Source: Mesorhizobium sp. B2-4-15
GTDB taxonomy: Bacteria > Pseudomonadota > Alphaproteobacteria > Rhizobiales > Rhizobiaceae
Direction of reading: 5' to 3'
Assembly (NCBI RefSeq): GCF_006658505.1
Contig: NZ_VFUZ01000007.1
Location: forward strand, 124,001 to 188,000
DNA length: 64,000 nucleotides
Under the pieces are notes generated by a model. The model worked only from the letters and a program-made list of their open reading frames with translations, was not told where the DNA came from and searched no databases. Shown here piece by piece: positions 9,706 to 19,179 of the stretch. How positions within the stretch are numbered: the stretch's first letter is position 1; the number at the start of each line of letters is the position of its first letter. Made by a program: the position numbers and the translations under genes.

Positions 9706-10617
9706 ATGGCCGCGCAGGCCGGGAGACGAGAGAAGATGGAATCGGTTGCCAAAAGCGAACCCACCGCCGGACCGGACGCTCCAGCGTCACGTGACAGGAA
9801 CTTGATCTACCGTCAGTCGCGCTGGACGCGCACGACGCATTGGATCTGGGCCATCTCACTGTTTTTCATGCTGCTTTCCGGCCTGCAGATATTCAATGCC
9901 CGACCACAGCTCTACATCGGCAAGCAGTCGGGTTTTGGCTACAGCAACACCGTCTTCGCCATTGGCGCCGAGAATACCGACGCAGGGCCGCGCGGCTACA
10001 CGGAAATCTTCGGGCACCGCTTCGACACGACAGGCGTGCTTGGCTGGTCGGGTCCGTCGGGCAACGAGACGGCGCGCGGTTTCCCATCCTGGGCGACCAT
10101 CCCTTCCTACTATGATCTCGGCACGGCCCGCGTGGTGCATTTCTTCTTCGCCTGGATCCTCGTGACGACGCTGATCGTGTGGCTGGTCGCCAGCCTGATC
10201 AACGGCCATATCCGGCGCGACCTTGCACCACGCCTCGACGACCTCAAGCGGCTGCCACAGGACATCGTCGATCATGCAAAGCTGAAGTTCCACCACACAC
10301 GTGAATACAACACGCTGCAGAAGATGGCCTATGGCGGCGTGCTGTTCGTGCTCTTGCCGCTGATGGTCATCACCGGCCTTGCCATGTCGCCGAGCATGAA
10401 TTCGGTGCTGCCGTTCCTGAACGACCTGCTCGGCGGCCGGCAGACGGCGCGCACCATCCATTTCACCGTCATGGTGCTGCTGGTCGCCTTCTTCATTATC
10501 CACATCCTGATGATCCTCGCCGCGGGACCGATCAACGAGCTGCGCTCGATCATCACCGGCTGGTATCGCACCGATCCTCCAGCACCGGACGATGAAACAG
10601 CGCAGAGGAGTGCCTGA
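9706..10617 (+). CDS. Membrane cytochrome b (b561/HydC-like) partner of a molybdoenzyme
   Basis: A 303-residue protein with four membrane segments and histidines placed as in di-haem cytochrome b subunits: TRTTHWIWAISLFFMLLSG in helix 1, RVVHFFFAWILV in helix 2, and two histidines in HFTVMVLLVAFFIIHILMI in the last. Helix 3 is VLFVLLPLMVITGLAMSP. A long periplasmic loop separates helices 1 and 2. Such subunits carry electrons between quinone and a periplasmic enzyme; the enzyme here is the next gene, whose ATG begins one base after this stop. AGGAGG lies three bases before ATG 9706; a second ATG at 9736 with GGGAGA upstream is nearly as good a start. Confidence 0.85.
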   Translation: MAAQAGRREKMESVAKSEPTAGPDAPASRDRNLIYRQSRWTRTTHWIWAISLFFMLLSGLQIFNARPQLYIGKQSGFGYSNTVFAIGAENTDAGPRGYTEIFGHRFDTTGVLGWSGPSGNETARGFPSWATIPSYYDLGTARVVHFFFAWILVTTLIVWLVASLINGHIRRDLAPRLDDLKRLPQDIVDHAKLKFHHTREYNTLQKMAYGGVLFVLLPLMVITGLAMSPSMNSVLPFLNDLLGGRQTARTIHFTVMVLLVAFFIIHILMILAAGPINELRSIITGWYRTDPPAPDDETAQRSA

Positions 10618-10618
10618 C

Positions 10619-11410
10619 ATGGCGAAGTTCCAGATCAGCCGCCGGAAATTCCTGACCGCCGCCAGCCTTGGCGCCTCAGGCATCATCTTGTCGGGTTGCG
10701 ATGCCTTCGACAGCCAGCTGAGCATCGGCGACGGCCTGCGCAGCTTCCTCGAGAACGCCAATGATCTCACACACCGAGCGCAACGCCTGCTTGCAGGCCG
10801 CGATTCGCTTGCACAGGAATTCACCGAGGCCGATATCCGTCAGCCAATGCGGCCGAACGGCGTCACGGCGCCCGATGACGACGCCTACAAGGCCCTGCTC
10901 GCCAACAATTTCGCCGACTGGCGATTGGAGGTTTCCGGCCTTGTCGAAAAGCCGCTGTCGCTCAGCCGCGAGCAGCTCCAGAACATGCCGAGCCGCACCC
11001 AGATCACGCGTCACGACTGCGTCGAGGGCTGGAGCTGCATCGCCAAATGGACCGGCACGCCGCTGTCGCTGGTGCTGGACCAGGCGGTGGTGAAGCCGCA
11101 GGCTCGCTATGTCATGTTCCATTGTCTCGACACGATCGACCGCAGCCTGTCGGGCGACGTCAAATACTACGGCACCATCGACCTGATTGACGCACGCCAC
11201 CCGCAGACGATCCTCGCCTATGGCCTGAACGGCAAGCCGCTGCCCGTCGAGAACGGCGCGCCGCTACGCGTCCGCGTCGAGCGCCAGCTGGGCTACAAGA
11301 TGCCCAAGTATCTTTACAAGATCGAGTTGGTCGACGGATTCGCCGATGTCGGCGGCGGCCGCGGCGGCTACTGGGAAGACAATGGCTACGACTGGTATGG
11401 TGGTATTTGA
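10619..11410 (+). CDS. Tat-exported molybdopterin-dependent oxidoreductase (sulfite oxidase fold)
   Basis: A 264-residue periplasmic enzyme. The N-terminus has a twin-arginine signal (ISRRKFLTAASLG) followed by a lipobox-like LSGC, so it may be lipid-anchored. The body is a sulfite oxidase-type molybdopterin domain in which TRHDCVEGWSCIAKWTG carries the conserved cysteine (Cys134) that binds molybdenum. It resembles YedY/MsrP-like enzymes, but the haem partner upstream is a b561/HydC-like protein and not a recognisable MsrQ. It therefore belongs to the less studied SUOX-fold enzymes paired with a di-haem cytochrome b. The substrate is unknown; S- or N-oxides and sulfite are possible. It is tightly coupled to the upstream gene, with one base between stop and start. 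Confidence 0.87.
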   Translation: MAKFQISRRKFLTAASLGASGIILSGCDAFDSQLSIGDGLRSFLENANDLTHRAQRLLAGRDSLAQEFTEADIRQPMRPNGVTAPDDDAYKALLANNFADWRLEVSGLVEKPLSLSREQLQNMPSRTQITRHDCVEGWSCIAKWTGTPLSLVLDQAVVKPQARYVMFHCLDTIDRSLSGDVKYYGTIDLIDARHPQTILAYGLNGKPLPVENGAPLRVRVERQLGYKMPKYLYKIELVDGFADVGGGRGGYWEDNGYDWYGGI

Positions 11411-11458
11411 TAGTCAGAGAGAATAGTGCTCCGACGTCGACGGCTTAACAGCCAATAC

Positions 11459-12460
11459 TCAAGCAACCTTTTCGAGCAGCGGCTTTAGGGCCGGATGGAT
11501 TTCCGGCGAGGCATGCTTGATCAGGGTCAGCAGTGCACGCTCGTTTTCGTAGAGAGGCCGATTCAGCCCGATATGCTCGACCAGCCATTTGGCTTCGCCG
11601 GCATCGATCGTTTCGGCGCGCCGGGCAAAGGCCTCCGCCGCCCTGTTCTTCGCCTCCCATTCGACTTCGATGTCATCCGGGGACCGGTAGGCCTCGATGA
11701 TTCCGGCAAGGCCACCGGAGACCATGCGGCTGAAGAAGCCGCCGATTTCCGGGTCGGCTTGATCGAGGAAGCTTTCCTGGCGCAATGCCACATCGCGGGT
11801 CGGCGCTTCATAACCGGCCGAGCACATGACGAAGTTGGCGATCGCCTTGACGAACAGCTCGTTCCAGGAGGGGTCGTTGTTGGCATGGGCAGTCTGTTCA
11901 TTGATCCTGAACAGCACCTCGGCCTCGCCGCGGGTAATGGCGATGTTGCCGTCACCGCCATGGGCGTAGAGGATGCGGCGCAGGAGCTCGACCTCCGCCT
12001 TGGCGATCAATCCCGGAACCAGGGCGCCGCCCAGCATCAGCGGTCCCTTGCCGTCGATGACGGCGTGGGCGACTTGCTCGAGGGCGTAGACGCAGAGCCG
12101 GCCCGGCGACGATTTAGCCTCTTCCAGCACATGGACCAGCAATTCGAGTTCGGTTCCGCGGTCGACCATGCCGTCCCGCGAGATCGTGCGGATCAGCCAG
12201 TCGGCATTGTCTTGCGAGATGTAGCCCTCCGGCCTTTCCTGATGGACGATGTAATCGGTCACTGCCTCGACAAAGAATGGCGCCCACTCCGCGCACTTGT
12301 TCCGCGCCGTCTGGTCGAGCGCGAACAGCGCCTCCGCCTCGCCGCGCGTGACCACACCATCGGCGAACACGTCGCGGCGCAGCATCACCACATCCTCCGG
12401 AGCAATGCTAATCTTTGATGTCAGCCCCGCCACCGGCGCGCTCATGATCAATTCGCCCAT
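11459..12460 (-). CDS. Conserved hypothetical protein with repeated EF-hand-like loops
   Basis: I do not recognise a characterised family for this 333-residue, mostly helical and acidic protein. It has an internal duplication: the segment near residues 30-60, FADGVVTRGEAEALFALD, returns near residues 180-200 as ITRGEAEVLFRINEQT. Each copy is followed by a W..FFVEAV/W.ELFVKAI helix. A third loop near residue 105, SRDGMVDRGTELELL, has the same DGxV.RG.E pattern. These resemble the DxxxDGxVxxxE core of EF-hand calcium loops. No signal peptide or membrane helix is seen, so it is probably cytosolic. ATG 12460 follows GGGGAC. It is transcribed away from the glycine cleavage operon. Confidence 0.7.
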   Translation of the reverse strand: MGELIMSAPVAGLTSKISIAPEDVVMLRRDVFADGVVTRGEAEALFALDQTARNKCAEWAPFFVEAVTDYIVHQERPEGYISQDNADWLIRTISRDGMVDRGTELELLVHVLEEAKSSPGRLCVYALEQVAHAVIDGKGPLMLGGALVPGLIAKAEVELLRRILYAHGGDGNIAITRGEAEVLFRINEQTAHANNDPSWNELFVKAIANFVMCSAGYEAPTRDVALRQESFLDQADPEIGGFFSRMVSGGLAGIIEAYRSPDDIEVEWEAKNRAAEAFARRAETIDAGEAKWLVEHIGLNRPLYENERALLTLIKHASPEIHPALKPLLEKVA

Positions 12461-12773
12461 TTGTCGTCCCCGTCCGCGCAACGCGTCACATCAGCCTGCT
12501 GTATCATGAATGTCTTGAAAAACGGGCAAATGGCGTGGTTAGCAAAGACTTCTCGGCCAATGTATGTCGCCCAAAAGCAGGCCCTCGGGCTCGACCCGAG
12601 GTGTGCAGCGGTTTTGGGAGAGCAAGCAACATGCATCAGAACAAATATCCAACGCGCATCGCCCAAACCCGCTTCAGCACGACGCGCTTTAGATGTCGCT
12701 GGGAGGTGACAAGGTGTCGCCGACGGGCTATGGATGGCGCGTCGAGGGCTCAGGCTTTGAGTCCTACCTGTTT
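12461..12773. other. Intergenic promoter region between divergent units
   Basis: About 310 bases separate the start of the minus-strand hypothetical gene from the glycine riboswitch. The stretch from about 12500 to 12680 is AT-richer than its surroundings and should hold the promoters of both units, but I cannot pick a -35/-10 pair with confidence. No gene is supported here; the short open frames lack ribosome sites. Confidence 0.5.
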
Positions 12774-12952
12774 GCGGGAGAGAGCAGCGAGAGCTGCCGC
12801 CGAAGGGGAAATCGCCCGAAATCTCTCAGGCAAAAGAACCGTGGACGGGAAAGACACTCTGGAAAGTCGGGGCTTGCCCCCGCGCCGAAGGTGTAAGCGC
12901 CGCTGACAGAGTTCCGGCTGCGCGAGTCTCTCAGGCTTCAGACAGAGGGGCA
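12774..12952 (+). promoter_or_regulatory. Tandem glycine riboswitch ahead of gcvT
   Basis: Two consecutive glycine aptamers can be read. The first spans about 12774-12850 and has GCGGGAGAGAGC, the GCCGCCGAAGGGG core and CTCTCAGGCAAAAG. The second spans about 12851-12952 and has GCGCCGAAGGTGTAAGCGCC and GTCTCTCAGGCTTCAGACAG. The paired core elements (GCCGAAGG then CTCTCAGGC) are diagnostic for the class. It sits about 50 bases before the gcvT start, the classic position, where glycine binding raises expression of the glycine cleavage system. I do not see a clear intrinsic terminator with a U-tract after aptamer 2, so control may act at the ribosome site. Confidence 0.95.
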
Positions 12953-13000
12953 CGGACTGGTCGCCATTCGCGGCCGATTGCGTGCGACTCTGGAGACGAC

Positions 13001-14101
13001 ATGACGGGCAACGACGATAAACACCTTCCCCTCGAGGATATCCACACGGCCGCAGGCGCGCGCTTCGGCGCCTTTGCCGGCTGGTCGATGCCGCTGACCT
13101 ACCCGGCCGGCGTCATGAAGGAACATCTGCATACCCGCGAGCACGCGGGTCTCTTCGACATCTCGCATATGAAACTGTTCGAGGTCAGCGGGCCGCAAGC
13201 CGTTGCGCTGCTCGACCGCTCCTGCCCGCTGGACGCCGGCGCGCTCGAAGTTTCGCAATCCAAGCTGACGTTCTTCCTCAATGAAGCCGGCGGCATCCTG
13301 GATGACCTGATCGTCACCCGGCTCGGCGCCGACCGTTTCATGGTGGTCGCCAATGCCGGCAACGCCATCGCCGACGAAAAGCACCTGCGTGAACTTGCAG
13401 CCGGTTTCGACGCCATGGTCGAGCCGCTCGACCGCGTCTTCCTGGCCATCCAGGGGCCCGAGGCCTGGGCAGTGCTGTCCCGTGCGGGCATCGAAACCGG
13501 CTCGTTGCTGTTCATGCATGGGGTCGAACCCAGGAAGAACTGGTTCATGAGCCGGTCCGGCTATACCGGCGAGGATGGTTTCGAGATCGGTCTTCCGGAG
13601 ACCGATGCGCGCGACCTCGTCGCGAAGCTGCTGGGTGATGAGCGCGTGCTCTGGATCGGTCTCGCCGCGCGCGACAGCCTGCGGCTGGAGGCCGGACTTT
13701 GCCTGCATGGCCAGGATATCACACCGGAGACAGACCCCGCCGCCGCGGCGCTGATGTGGGCGATCCCGAAGGACACCAGGGCTTCCGGCACCTTTATCGG
13801 CGCCGATGCCTTGCGCGCCGCCGTGGAACGCGGCCCGGCGCAAAAGCGAGTCGGGCTGAAGCCGGAAGGCCGCCAGCCGGTGCGCGCCGGCGCCGCGCTC
13901 TTTGACGCCGACGGCCACCCTGCCGGCCATGTCACGTCGGGCGGCTTCGGCCCCTCGGCCGGTCATCCGGTCGCCATGGGCTATGTCGCCGCGCCGCTGG
14001 CAAAGCCCGGAACCCGGGTCTTCGCCGACGTGCGCGGCACGAAGATCCCGGTCGATATCAGTTCCCTGCCCTTTATTCCCCATCGCTACCGCAAAGGATA
14101 A
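13001..14101 (+). CDS. gcvT: Glycine cleavage system T protein (aminomethyltransferase)
   Basis: A 366-residue tetrahydrofolate-dependent aminomethyltransferase that releases ammonia and forms methylene-THF from the aminomethyl group held on GcvH lipoate. Family features are [21 protein letters not shown] near the N-terminus, LFDISHMKL, and [14 protein letters not shown] in the folate-binding core, followed by [16 protein letters not shown] 13001 follows TGGAGACGAC. It is the first gene of gcvT-gcvH-gcvP and lies directly downstream of the glycine riboswitch. The length is typical for an alphaproteobacterial GcvT. Confidence 0.95.
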   Translation: MTGNDDKHLPLEDIHTAAGARFGAFAGWSMPLTYPAGVMKEHLHTREHAGLFDISHMKLFEVSGPQAVALLDRSCPLDAGALEVSQSKLTFFLNEAGGILDDLIVTRLGADRFMVVANAGNAIADEKHLRELAAGFDAMVEPLDRVFLAIQGPEAWAVLSRAGIETGSLLFMHGVEPRKNWFMSRSGYTGEDGFEIGLPETDARDLVAKLLGDERVLWIGLAARDSLRLEAGLCLHGQDITPETDPAAAALMWAIPKDTRASGTFIGADALRAAVERGPAQKRVGLKPEGRQPVRAGAALFDADGHPAGHVTSGGFGPSAGHPVAMGYVAAPLAKPGTRVFADVRGTKIPVDISSLPFIPHRYRKG

Positions 14102-14106
14102 ATTTC

Positions 14107-14475
14107 ATGGCAAAGACCTATTTCACCGCCGATCACGAATGGCTCAGTGTCGAAGGCGGCGTCGCCACTGTCGGCATCACCGACTATGCCCAGGAGCAAC
14201 TCGGCGACCTCGTCTTCGTCGAATTGCCCGAGACGGGAAGGAAGCTCACCAAGGGTGACACCGCCGTCGTGGTCGAATCCGTCAAGGCCGCCTCCGACGT
14301 CTATGCGCCGGTCGACGGCGAGATCACCGAGGCCAATGGCATGCTGTCGTCCGACCCGTCGCTGGTCAATTCGGCGGCGACCGGCGCCGGCTGGCTATGG
14401 AAGATGAGGCTCGCCGATGAAAGCCAGCTCGCCGGCCTGATGGATGAGACCGCCTACAAAGCCCATATCGGCTGA
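14107..14475 (+). CDS. gcvH: Glycine cleavage system H protein (lipoyl carrier)
   Basis: A 122-residue lipoyl protein that shuttles the methylamine group between GcvP and GcvT. It begins [18 protein letters not shown], has [20 protein letters not shown], and the lipoylation site [18 protein letters not shown], where the lysine in ESVKA receives lipoate. It starts five bases after the gcvT stop and ends 16 bases before gcvP, consistent with one operon. The length is normal for the family. Confidence 0.96.
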   Translation: MAKTYFTADHEWLSVEGGVATVGITDYAQEQLGDLVFVELPETGRKLTKGDTAVVVESVKAASDVYAPVDGEITEANGMLSSDPSLVNSAATGAGWLWKMRLADESQLAGLMDETAYKAHIG

Positions 14476-14491
14476 TAGCAGGACGATAAAA

Positions 14492-17302
14492 ATGACCGCA
14501 GCACCTACCCCCTTTTCCGCCCGCCATATCGGCCCCGGCATCAACGATGTCAGAGCCATGCTCGCCGTCATCGGCGTTCCTTCCGTCGAGACGCTGATCA
14601 GCCAGGCCGTGCCAAGATCGATCCGCCTCGACCAGCCGCTGGCCTTGCCCGCGCCGGCCAGCGAAGCCGAAGCGCTGGCCGAATTGTCGGCGACCATGGC
14701 CAGGAACACGGTGCTGAAGAGCTTCATTGGCGCCGGCTACCATGGCGTCCACGTGCCGCCGGTCATCCAGCGCAATCTGTTCGAGAACCCGGCCTGGTAC
14801 ACTGCCTATACCCCTTACCAGGCGGAGATCAGCCAGGGCCGGCTGGAAATGCTGTTCAATTTCCAGACACTGGTCACCGAACTGACCGGTCTGCCGGTCG
14901 CGTCGGCCTCGCTGCTCGATGAGGCAACGGCGGTGGCCGAAGCCGTCGGCATTGCCTTGCGCCACCATCGCGACAAGCGCACCAAGGTGGCGCTTGCCGG
15001 CACACCGCATCCGCAGACGCTGGATGTTGTGCGCACGCGCGCCGAGCCGCTCGGCATCGAGGTCGACGGCGAGACGATCGACGACAACACCGCCGCCCTG
15101 CTCGTCTCCTGGCCGGATACGTTCGGTGTCTATGGCGACCATAAGGCGGCGATCGAAAAGGCCCGCGCGACCGGCGCCATCGTCGTCTTCATTTCCGACC
15201 CGCTCGGTCTTACGCTGACCGACGCTCCGGCGAAACTTGGCGCCGATATCGCCGTCGGCCCGATGCAGCGCTTTGGCGTGCCGATGGGCTTTGGTGGCCC
15301 GCACGCCGCCTATTGCGCGGTCTCCGACAGACTGACGCGGCTGATGCCCGGCCGCCTCGTCGGCCAGTCGACCGACAGCAAGGGCCGTCCCGGCTACCGG
15401 CTCGCCTTGCAGACACGCGAACAGCACATCCGCCGCGACAAGGCGACGTCCAACATCTGTACCGCGCAGGCGCTGCTCGCCAACATGGCGACCGCCTATG
15501 CCATCTGGCATGGCCCCGCCGGGCTGCAGGCGATTGCCGGCCGCATCCATGGGCTCGCCAACCGCCTTGCGGCGGGCCTGAAAGCCGCTGGCCTGCCCGT
15601 GCTCGGCACAAGCCGCTTCGACACGGTGACGGTTGAAATGAAGGGCAAGGCGAAAGCGATCGCCACGGCCGCCGAAGAAACCGGCCGGCTGCTGCGCGTC
15701 ATCGACGCCGACCATGTCGGCATCAGCTTTGATGAAACCTCGACCGAAGCCGATCTGGAGGCGATCGCCGCGCTGTTCGGCGCCAAGGCAGCCGGCGCCG
15801 CCGACGGCAGCATGCCTGGAAAAGGACGCGGCAAGGAGTTTCTCACCCAGCCGGTGTTCCACGAAAATCATTCGGAAACCGAAATGATGCGCTTTCTGCG
15901 CCGGTTGGCCGACAAGGATCTTGCGCTCGATCGCGCCATGATCCCGCTCGGCTCCTGCACCATGAAGCTCAATGCCGCTGCAGAGATGATGCCGGTGAGT
16001 TGGCCAAGCGTCGCCAATCTGCATCCCTTCGCGCCGGCCAGCCATTCGGCGGGCTATCGCGCCATGGTCGGCGACCTTGAGGTCTGGCTGTCGGAGATCA
16101 CCGGCTTCGACGCGGTAAGCCTGCAGCCCAATGCCGGCAGCCAGGGCGAATATGCCGGGCTGCTGGCCATCCGCGCCTACCACCGCTCGCGTGGCGAAGG
16201 CCATCGCACCGTCTGCCTGATCCCGTCCTCGGCGCATGGCACCAATCCGGCGAGCGCGGCGATGGCGGGCATGAGCGTCGTCGTCGTGCGCTGCACCGAG
16301 GACGGCAATATCGACATGGACGATCTCAGGGCCAAGGCCAACAAGCATTCCAGGAACCTCGCGGCGCTGATGTTCACCTATCCCTCGACGCATGGCGTCT
16401 ACGAGGAAGGCGCGCGCCACCTCTGCGCCCTCATCCACGAGCATGGTGCCCAGGTCTATTTCGATGGCGCCAACTTAAACGCCCTGGTCGGCCTCGCCCG
16501 CCCCGGCGACATCGGCGCCGACGTCTGCCACATGAACCTGCACAAGACGTTCTGCATCCCGCATGGCGGCGGCGGTCCCGGCGTCGGCCCGATCGGCGTC
16601 AAGGCGCATCTGGAACCCTATCTGCCGGGCCATGTTACCGAAGGCTCAGGCCATGCCGTATCGGCGGCACCGTTCGGCAGTGCTTCCATCCTGCCGATCA
16701 CCTGGATGTACATCCGCATGATGGGCGCTTCCGGTCTCAAGCAGGCGACGGAGACCGCCATCATCTCGGCCAATTATGTGGCGACGCGGCTCGCGTCGTA
16801 CTTCCCGCTCCTTTACAAGGGCAGGAGCGATCGTATCGCTCATGAATGCATCCTCGACACCCGCGTGCTCAAGGAGCGCGCCGGCATCAGCGTCGATGAC
16901 ATCGCCAAGCGGTTGATCGACTATGGTTTCCATGCACCGACCATGTCGTTCCCGGTCGCCGGCACGCTGATGGTGGAGCCGACGGAATCCGAGCCGAAAG
17001 GTGAACTCGATCGCTTCTGCGAGGCCATGATCGCGATCGCCGGCGAAGCGGCGAAGGTAGCAAAGGGCGAATGGCCGTTGGCCGACAACCCGCTGGTCAA
17101 CGCGCCGCACACTGCCGCCGAGGCGCTGGCCGGCACGTGGACCCATCCCTATTCGCGGCTGGAGGCGGCCTATCCCGCGGGCAACGTGGATACCGCCGCA
17201 AAATACTGGCCGCCGGTGTCGCGCATCGACAATGTCGCGGGCGACCGCAACCTCGTCTGCTCCTGCCCGCCGCTGTCGGACTATCTGGGGGCGGCCGAAT
17301 AG
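14492..17302 (+). CDS. gcvP: Glycine dehydrogenase (decarboxylating), P protein
   Basis: A 936-residue single-chain PLP-dependent glycine decarboxylase, the fused form of the P protein. The N-terminal half begins [11 protein letters not shown] and has [14 protein letters not shown]; the C-terminal catalytic half has [14 protein letters not shown]. The PLP lysine is in [17 protein letters not shown]. The frame opens 16 codons earlier inside gcvH, but ATG 14492 (MTAAPTPF), after AGGACGATAAA, gives the family start. It is the last gene of the glycine-controlled operon. A 692-codon open frame lies antisense and is dismissed as a codon-bias shadow. Confidence 0.96.
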   Translation: MTAAPTPFSARHIGPGINDVRAMLAVIGVPSVETLISQAVPRSIRLDQPLALPAPASEAEALAELSATMARNTVLKSFIGAGYHGVHVPPVIQRNLFENPAWYTAYTPYQAEISQGRLEMLFNFQTLVTELTGLPVASASLLDEATAVAEAVGIALRHHRDKRTKVALAGTPHPQTLDVVRTRAEPLGIEVDGETIDDNTAALLVSWPDTFGVYGDHKAAIEKARATGAIVVFISDPLGLTLTDAPAKLGADIAVGPMQRFGVPMGFGGPHAAYCAVSDRLTRLMPGRLVGQSTDSKGRPGYRLALQTREQHIRRDKATSNICTAQALLANMATAYAIWHGPAGLQAIAGRIHGLANRLAAGLKAAGLPVLGTSRFDTVTVEMKGKAKAIATAAEETGRLLRVIDADHVGISFDETSTEADLEAIAALFGAKAAGAADGSMPGKGRGKEFLTQPVFHENHSETEMMRFLRRLADKDLALDRAMIPLGSCTMKLNAAAEMMPVSWPSVANLHPFAPASHSAGYRAMVGDLEVWLSEITGFDAVSLQPNAGSQGEYAGLLAIRAYHRSRGEGHRTVCLIPSSAHGTNPASAAMAGMSVVVVRCTEDGNIDMDDLRAKANKHSRNLAALMFTYPSTHGVYEEGARHLCALIHEHGAQVYFDGANLNALVGLARPGDIGADVCHMNLHKTFCIPHGGGGPGVGPIGVKAHLEPYLPGHVTEGSGHAVSAAPFGSASILPITWMYIRMMGASGLKQATETAIISANYVATRLASYFPLLYKGRSDRIAHECILDTRVLKERAGISVDDIAKRLIDYGFHAPTMSFPVAGTLMVEPTESEPKGELDRFCEAMIAIAGEAAKVAKGEWPLADNPLVNAPHTAAEALAGTWTHPYSRLEAAYPAGNVDTAAKYWPPVSRIDNVAGDRNLVCSCPPLSDYLGAAE

Positions 17303-17358
17303 TAGTCTCTCGGCCTAAGCCGAATGCAAGGCCGGCTTGACCGGCTCGGACTTGCCCA

Positions 17359-17832
17359 TCAGCCCTTGTTCAGCAAGGCAAGATTGGCGTTGACAACCGT
17401 CGGATCGGCCATGCCGGCCTTGGCCTCGAGCAGCAGCGCCCTGGCTTTCTTCTTGTTGCCGCGCAACAGTTGCGAATAGCCCATATTGTTGACGATCTGT
17501 GGCCTGCGGCCGGCGACTTTCAGGAGTTGGTCGTAGGCGCGGTCGGCAAAGTCGAAGCGGCCGAGCTCGTCATAGGATGCGGCAAGCCCCATCCAGGCTT
17601 CCGCATTGTCGGCCTTCAATTCGACGGCCTTGCGGAAATGCTGTTCGGCCAGACCATAATTGGCGTCGCGAAACTGCGCTTTGCCCTGCGCCAGATCGGA
17701 GGTGTCGATGTTCTTTGCCGCAGGCTGAATGGCGGTAGTCTTGGTCGTGTCGACGTTGTCGTTCGTCGTACACCCGGTGATCATAAGGACGGCCGCCATG
17801 GTGGCCGCCGCCGCAAAATTTCCCTGACGCAT
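17359..17832 (-). CDS. tadD: Tetratricopeptide lipoprotein, TadD-like
   Basis: A 157-residue exported lipoprotein. The signal peptide FAAAATMAAVLMITGC ends in a lipobox with the lipidated cysteine near residue 21. The mature part is TPR: ANYGLAEQHFRKAVELKADN, then AWMGLAASYDELGRFDFA and NNMGYSQLLRGNKKKA. TadD acts in Tad pilus biogenesis as an outer-membrane lipoprotein that helps the secretin. Its place after cpaB-C-E-F-tadB-C on the same strand supports that role, although about 380 bases with a hairpin and a gene remnant separate it from tadC, so it may have its own promoter. I chose the ATG at 17832 because the signal peptide starts there. Confidence 0.82.
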   Translation of the reverse strand: MRQGNFAAAATMAAVLMITGCTTNDNVDTTKTTAIQPAAKNIDTSDLAQGKAQFRDANYGLAEQHFRKAVELKADNAEAWMGLAASYDELGRFDFADRAYDQLLKVAGRRPQIVNNMGYSQLLRGNKKKARALLLEAKAGMADPTVVNANLALLNKG

Positions 17833-17917
17833 GCCCTGCCCCGTCGCCCGATTTGTCGGGTCGTTCTTCAGCAAGGACGTTACAGCACAGCGGTTAAGCT
17901 TCGGTGCCGAAATGCAG

Positions 17918-18145
17918 CTAAGATTCGGTCTCCGAGAAACCGGCCGTTAACCACCAGGTGCCGGCCAAACAACGGGACAGTGCAACCGATAATTCAGGCG
18001 CCCACCCAAGCGCTACAATGAAGTCGCTCAGAAAAATCGCATCGCCCTTGGCGACATGCTTGCCGCCATACATCGTCCTTTGCGCGGTGAAGGCGAATGT
18101 CGTCGCGCCGGGGTTGGCAATTTTGGCCTTGATCGCGAACGCCAT
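17918..18145 (-). pseudogene. Truncated remnant of a small rhizobial gene
   Basis: This frame starts MAFAIKAKIANPGATTFAF and reads on as a beta-rich domain to about AKGDAIFL (residue 37). After that the sequence loses protein character and runs to a stop at 75 codons. From memory, the start resembles a family of small rhizobial proteins of unknown function, about 140 residues long, that continue past the GDxIF segment. I therefore read it as a 3'-truncated remnant, not an intact gene. It sits between tadC and tadD on the same strand, just after a strong hairpin. The family match has not been searched. Confidence 0.4.
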
Positions 18146-18170
18146 GCTTGTGGATTGCTCCGCGGGACAC

Positions 18171-18208
18171 GTCGGGATGAGTTCAAGCCGGGCTGAACTC
18201 ATCCCGAC
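18171..18208. terminator. 15-bp perfect inverted repeat after tadC
   Basis: GTCGGGATGAGTTCA and its exact complement TGAACTCATCCCGAC are separated by eight bases (AGCCGGGC). The hairpin begins within ten bases of the tadC stop codon on the minus strand. It lacks a U-tract, so it may be a Rho-dependent or 3'-end-stabilising hairpin instead of a classical intrinsic terminator. It would end or shape the Tad operon transcript before tadD. Confidence 0.6.
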
Positions 18209-18212
18209 ACAT

Positions 18213-19178
18213 CTAGTGCCCGCCTGTCAATTTGACGATGATCGGAATGATCGCGATCATCAGCACCACCGGCAGGATGCACACCGTGACCGGCACCGAC
18301 ATCTTGGCCGGCAAGGCATGTGCCTTCTCCTCGGCCAGCGACATGCGCTTATGACGCATTTCGTCGGAGAAGACCCGTAGCGCGCCCGACAGGCTGGTGC
18401 CGAGTTCCTTCGACTGCTGCAGCAGCGTCGCGAAAGAACGCACCTCGTCCAGGCTGAGTCGATCGGCGAGCGCCTTCAGCGCGTCGTCAAGGCTGCGCCC
18501 GGCCCTCAATTCCAGTGACACCAGCTGCAGATTCTGGCTGAGCGCGGGATAGGTCTTGGCGAGTTCTTTCGAGACGCGCTCGACGCCCGCCTCCATGCTC
18601 ATGCCCGCATCCGAGCAGACGATCAACAGGTCCATGAAGTCAGGAAAGCCGTTGCGGTATTCGCGCATCTTCTCCCGCACTTTCTGGGTCAGCACCAGGC
18701 CGGGCAGGAAGTAGCCGGCCACGCCCGTCAGGATGACGAACGCCCAGCGGCTGGCCATCGTCGCGTCGGCGCTGGCCATCCAGCGGTTGATCACAAAGGC
18801 TCCCGTCGCGGCACCCACCAGTGCCGCGAAGCGAATGAGGAAGAACATGCCGACGGCGCGCGGCTCCATGTAGCCCGCCTGGATCAGCTTCATGCGCAGC
18901 CGGGCAACATTTTCCGGGTCGCTCTTGGCGTAGAATTCCTGCGCCCGTTTCACCGCCTTCTCGCGCACGACGCCGGCGTTCTTCTTCTGCACTGGCTCGG
19001 GTTTCGCGGCCACGCGACTGTCGTCAACCTTGAGGCGGCGCTTCACGTCATTGCGATCACCCTTGGCAACCACCATCGGCCAGGCGACCGCGACAACACC
19101 CACGGCCAGAAGCGTAACGGCCACCGGGATCAAGGAGGTCGGCGCAAGCGAGGCGAGGAATTCGATGAAACCGCGCAT
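18213..19178 (-). CDS. tadC: Tad pilus inner-membrane platform protein TadC
   Basis: A 321-residue type II secretion F-domain protein, one of the two Tad platform proteins. It has an N-terminal helix (IPVAVTLLAVGVVAVAW), a pair of helices near residues 115-165, the F-domain segment MDLLIVCSDAGMSMEAGVER and ELRAGRSLDDALKALADR, and the C-terminal helix VTVCILPVVLMIAIIPIIV. It works with TadB and the ATPase TadA to assemble Flp pilin. The ATG begins one base after the tadB stop, so the two are translationally coupled. Confidence 0.93.
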   Translation of the reverse strand: MRGFIEFLASLAPTSLIPVAVTLLAVGVVAVAWPMVVAKGDRNDVKRRLKVDDSRVAAKPEPVQKKNAGVVREKAVKRAQEFYAKSDPENVARLRMKLIQAGYMEPRAVGMFFLIRFAALVGAATGAFVINRWMASADATMASRWAFVILTGVAGYFLPGLVLTQKVREKMREYRNGFPDFMDLLIVCSDAGMSMEAGVERVSKELAKTYPALSQNLQLVSLELRAGRSLDDALKALADRLSLDEVRSFATLLQQSKELGTSLSGALRVFSDEMRHKRMSLAEEKAHALPAKMSVPVTVCILPVVLMIAIIPIIVKLTGGH

Positions 19179-19179
19179 G

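Noticed and set aside
14366..16444. 692-codon open frame antisense to gcvP
   Set aside because: gcvP is intact on the plus strand; the antisense translation has no family features.
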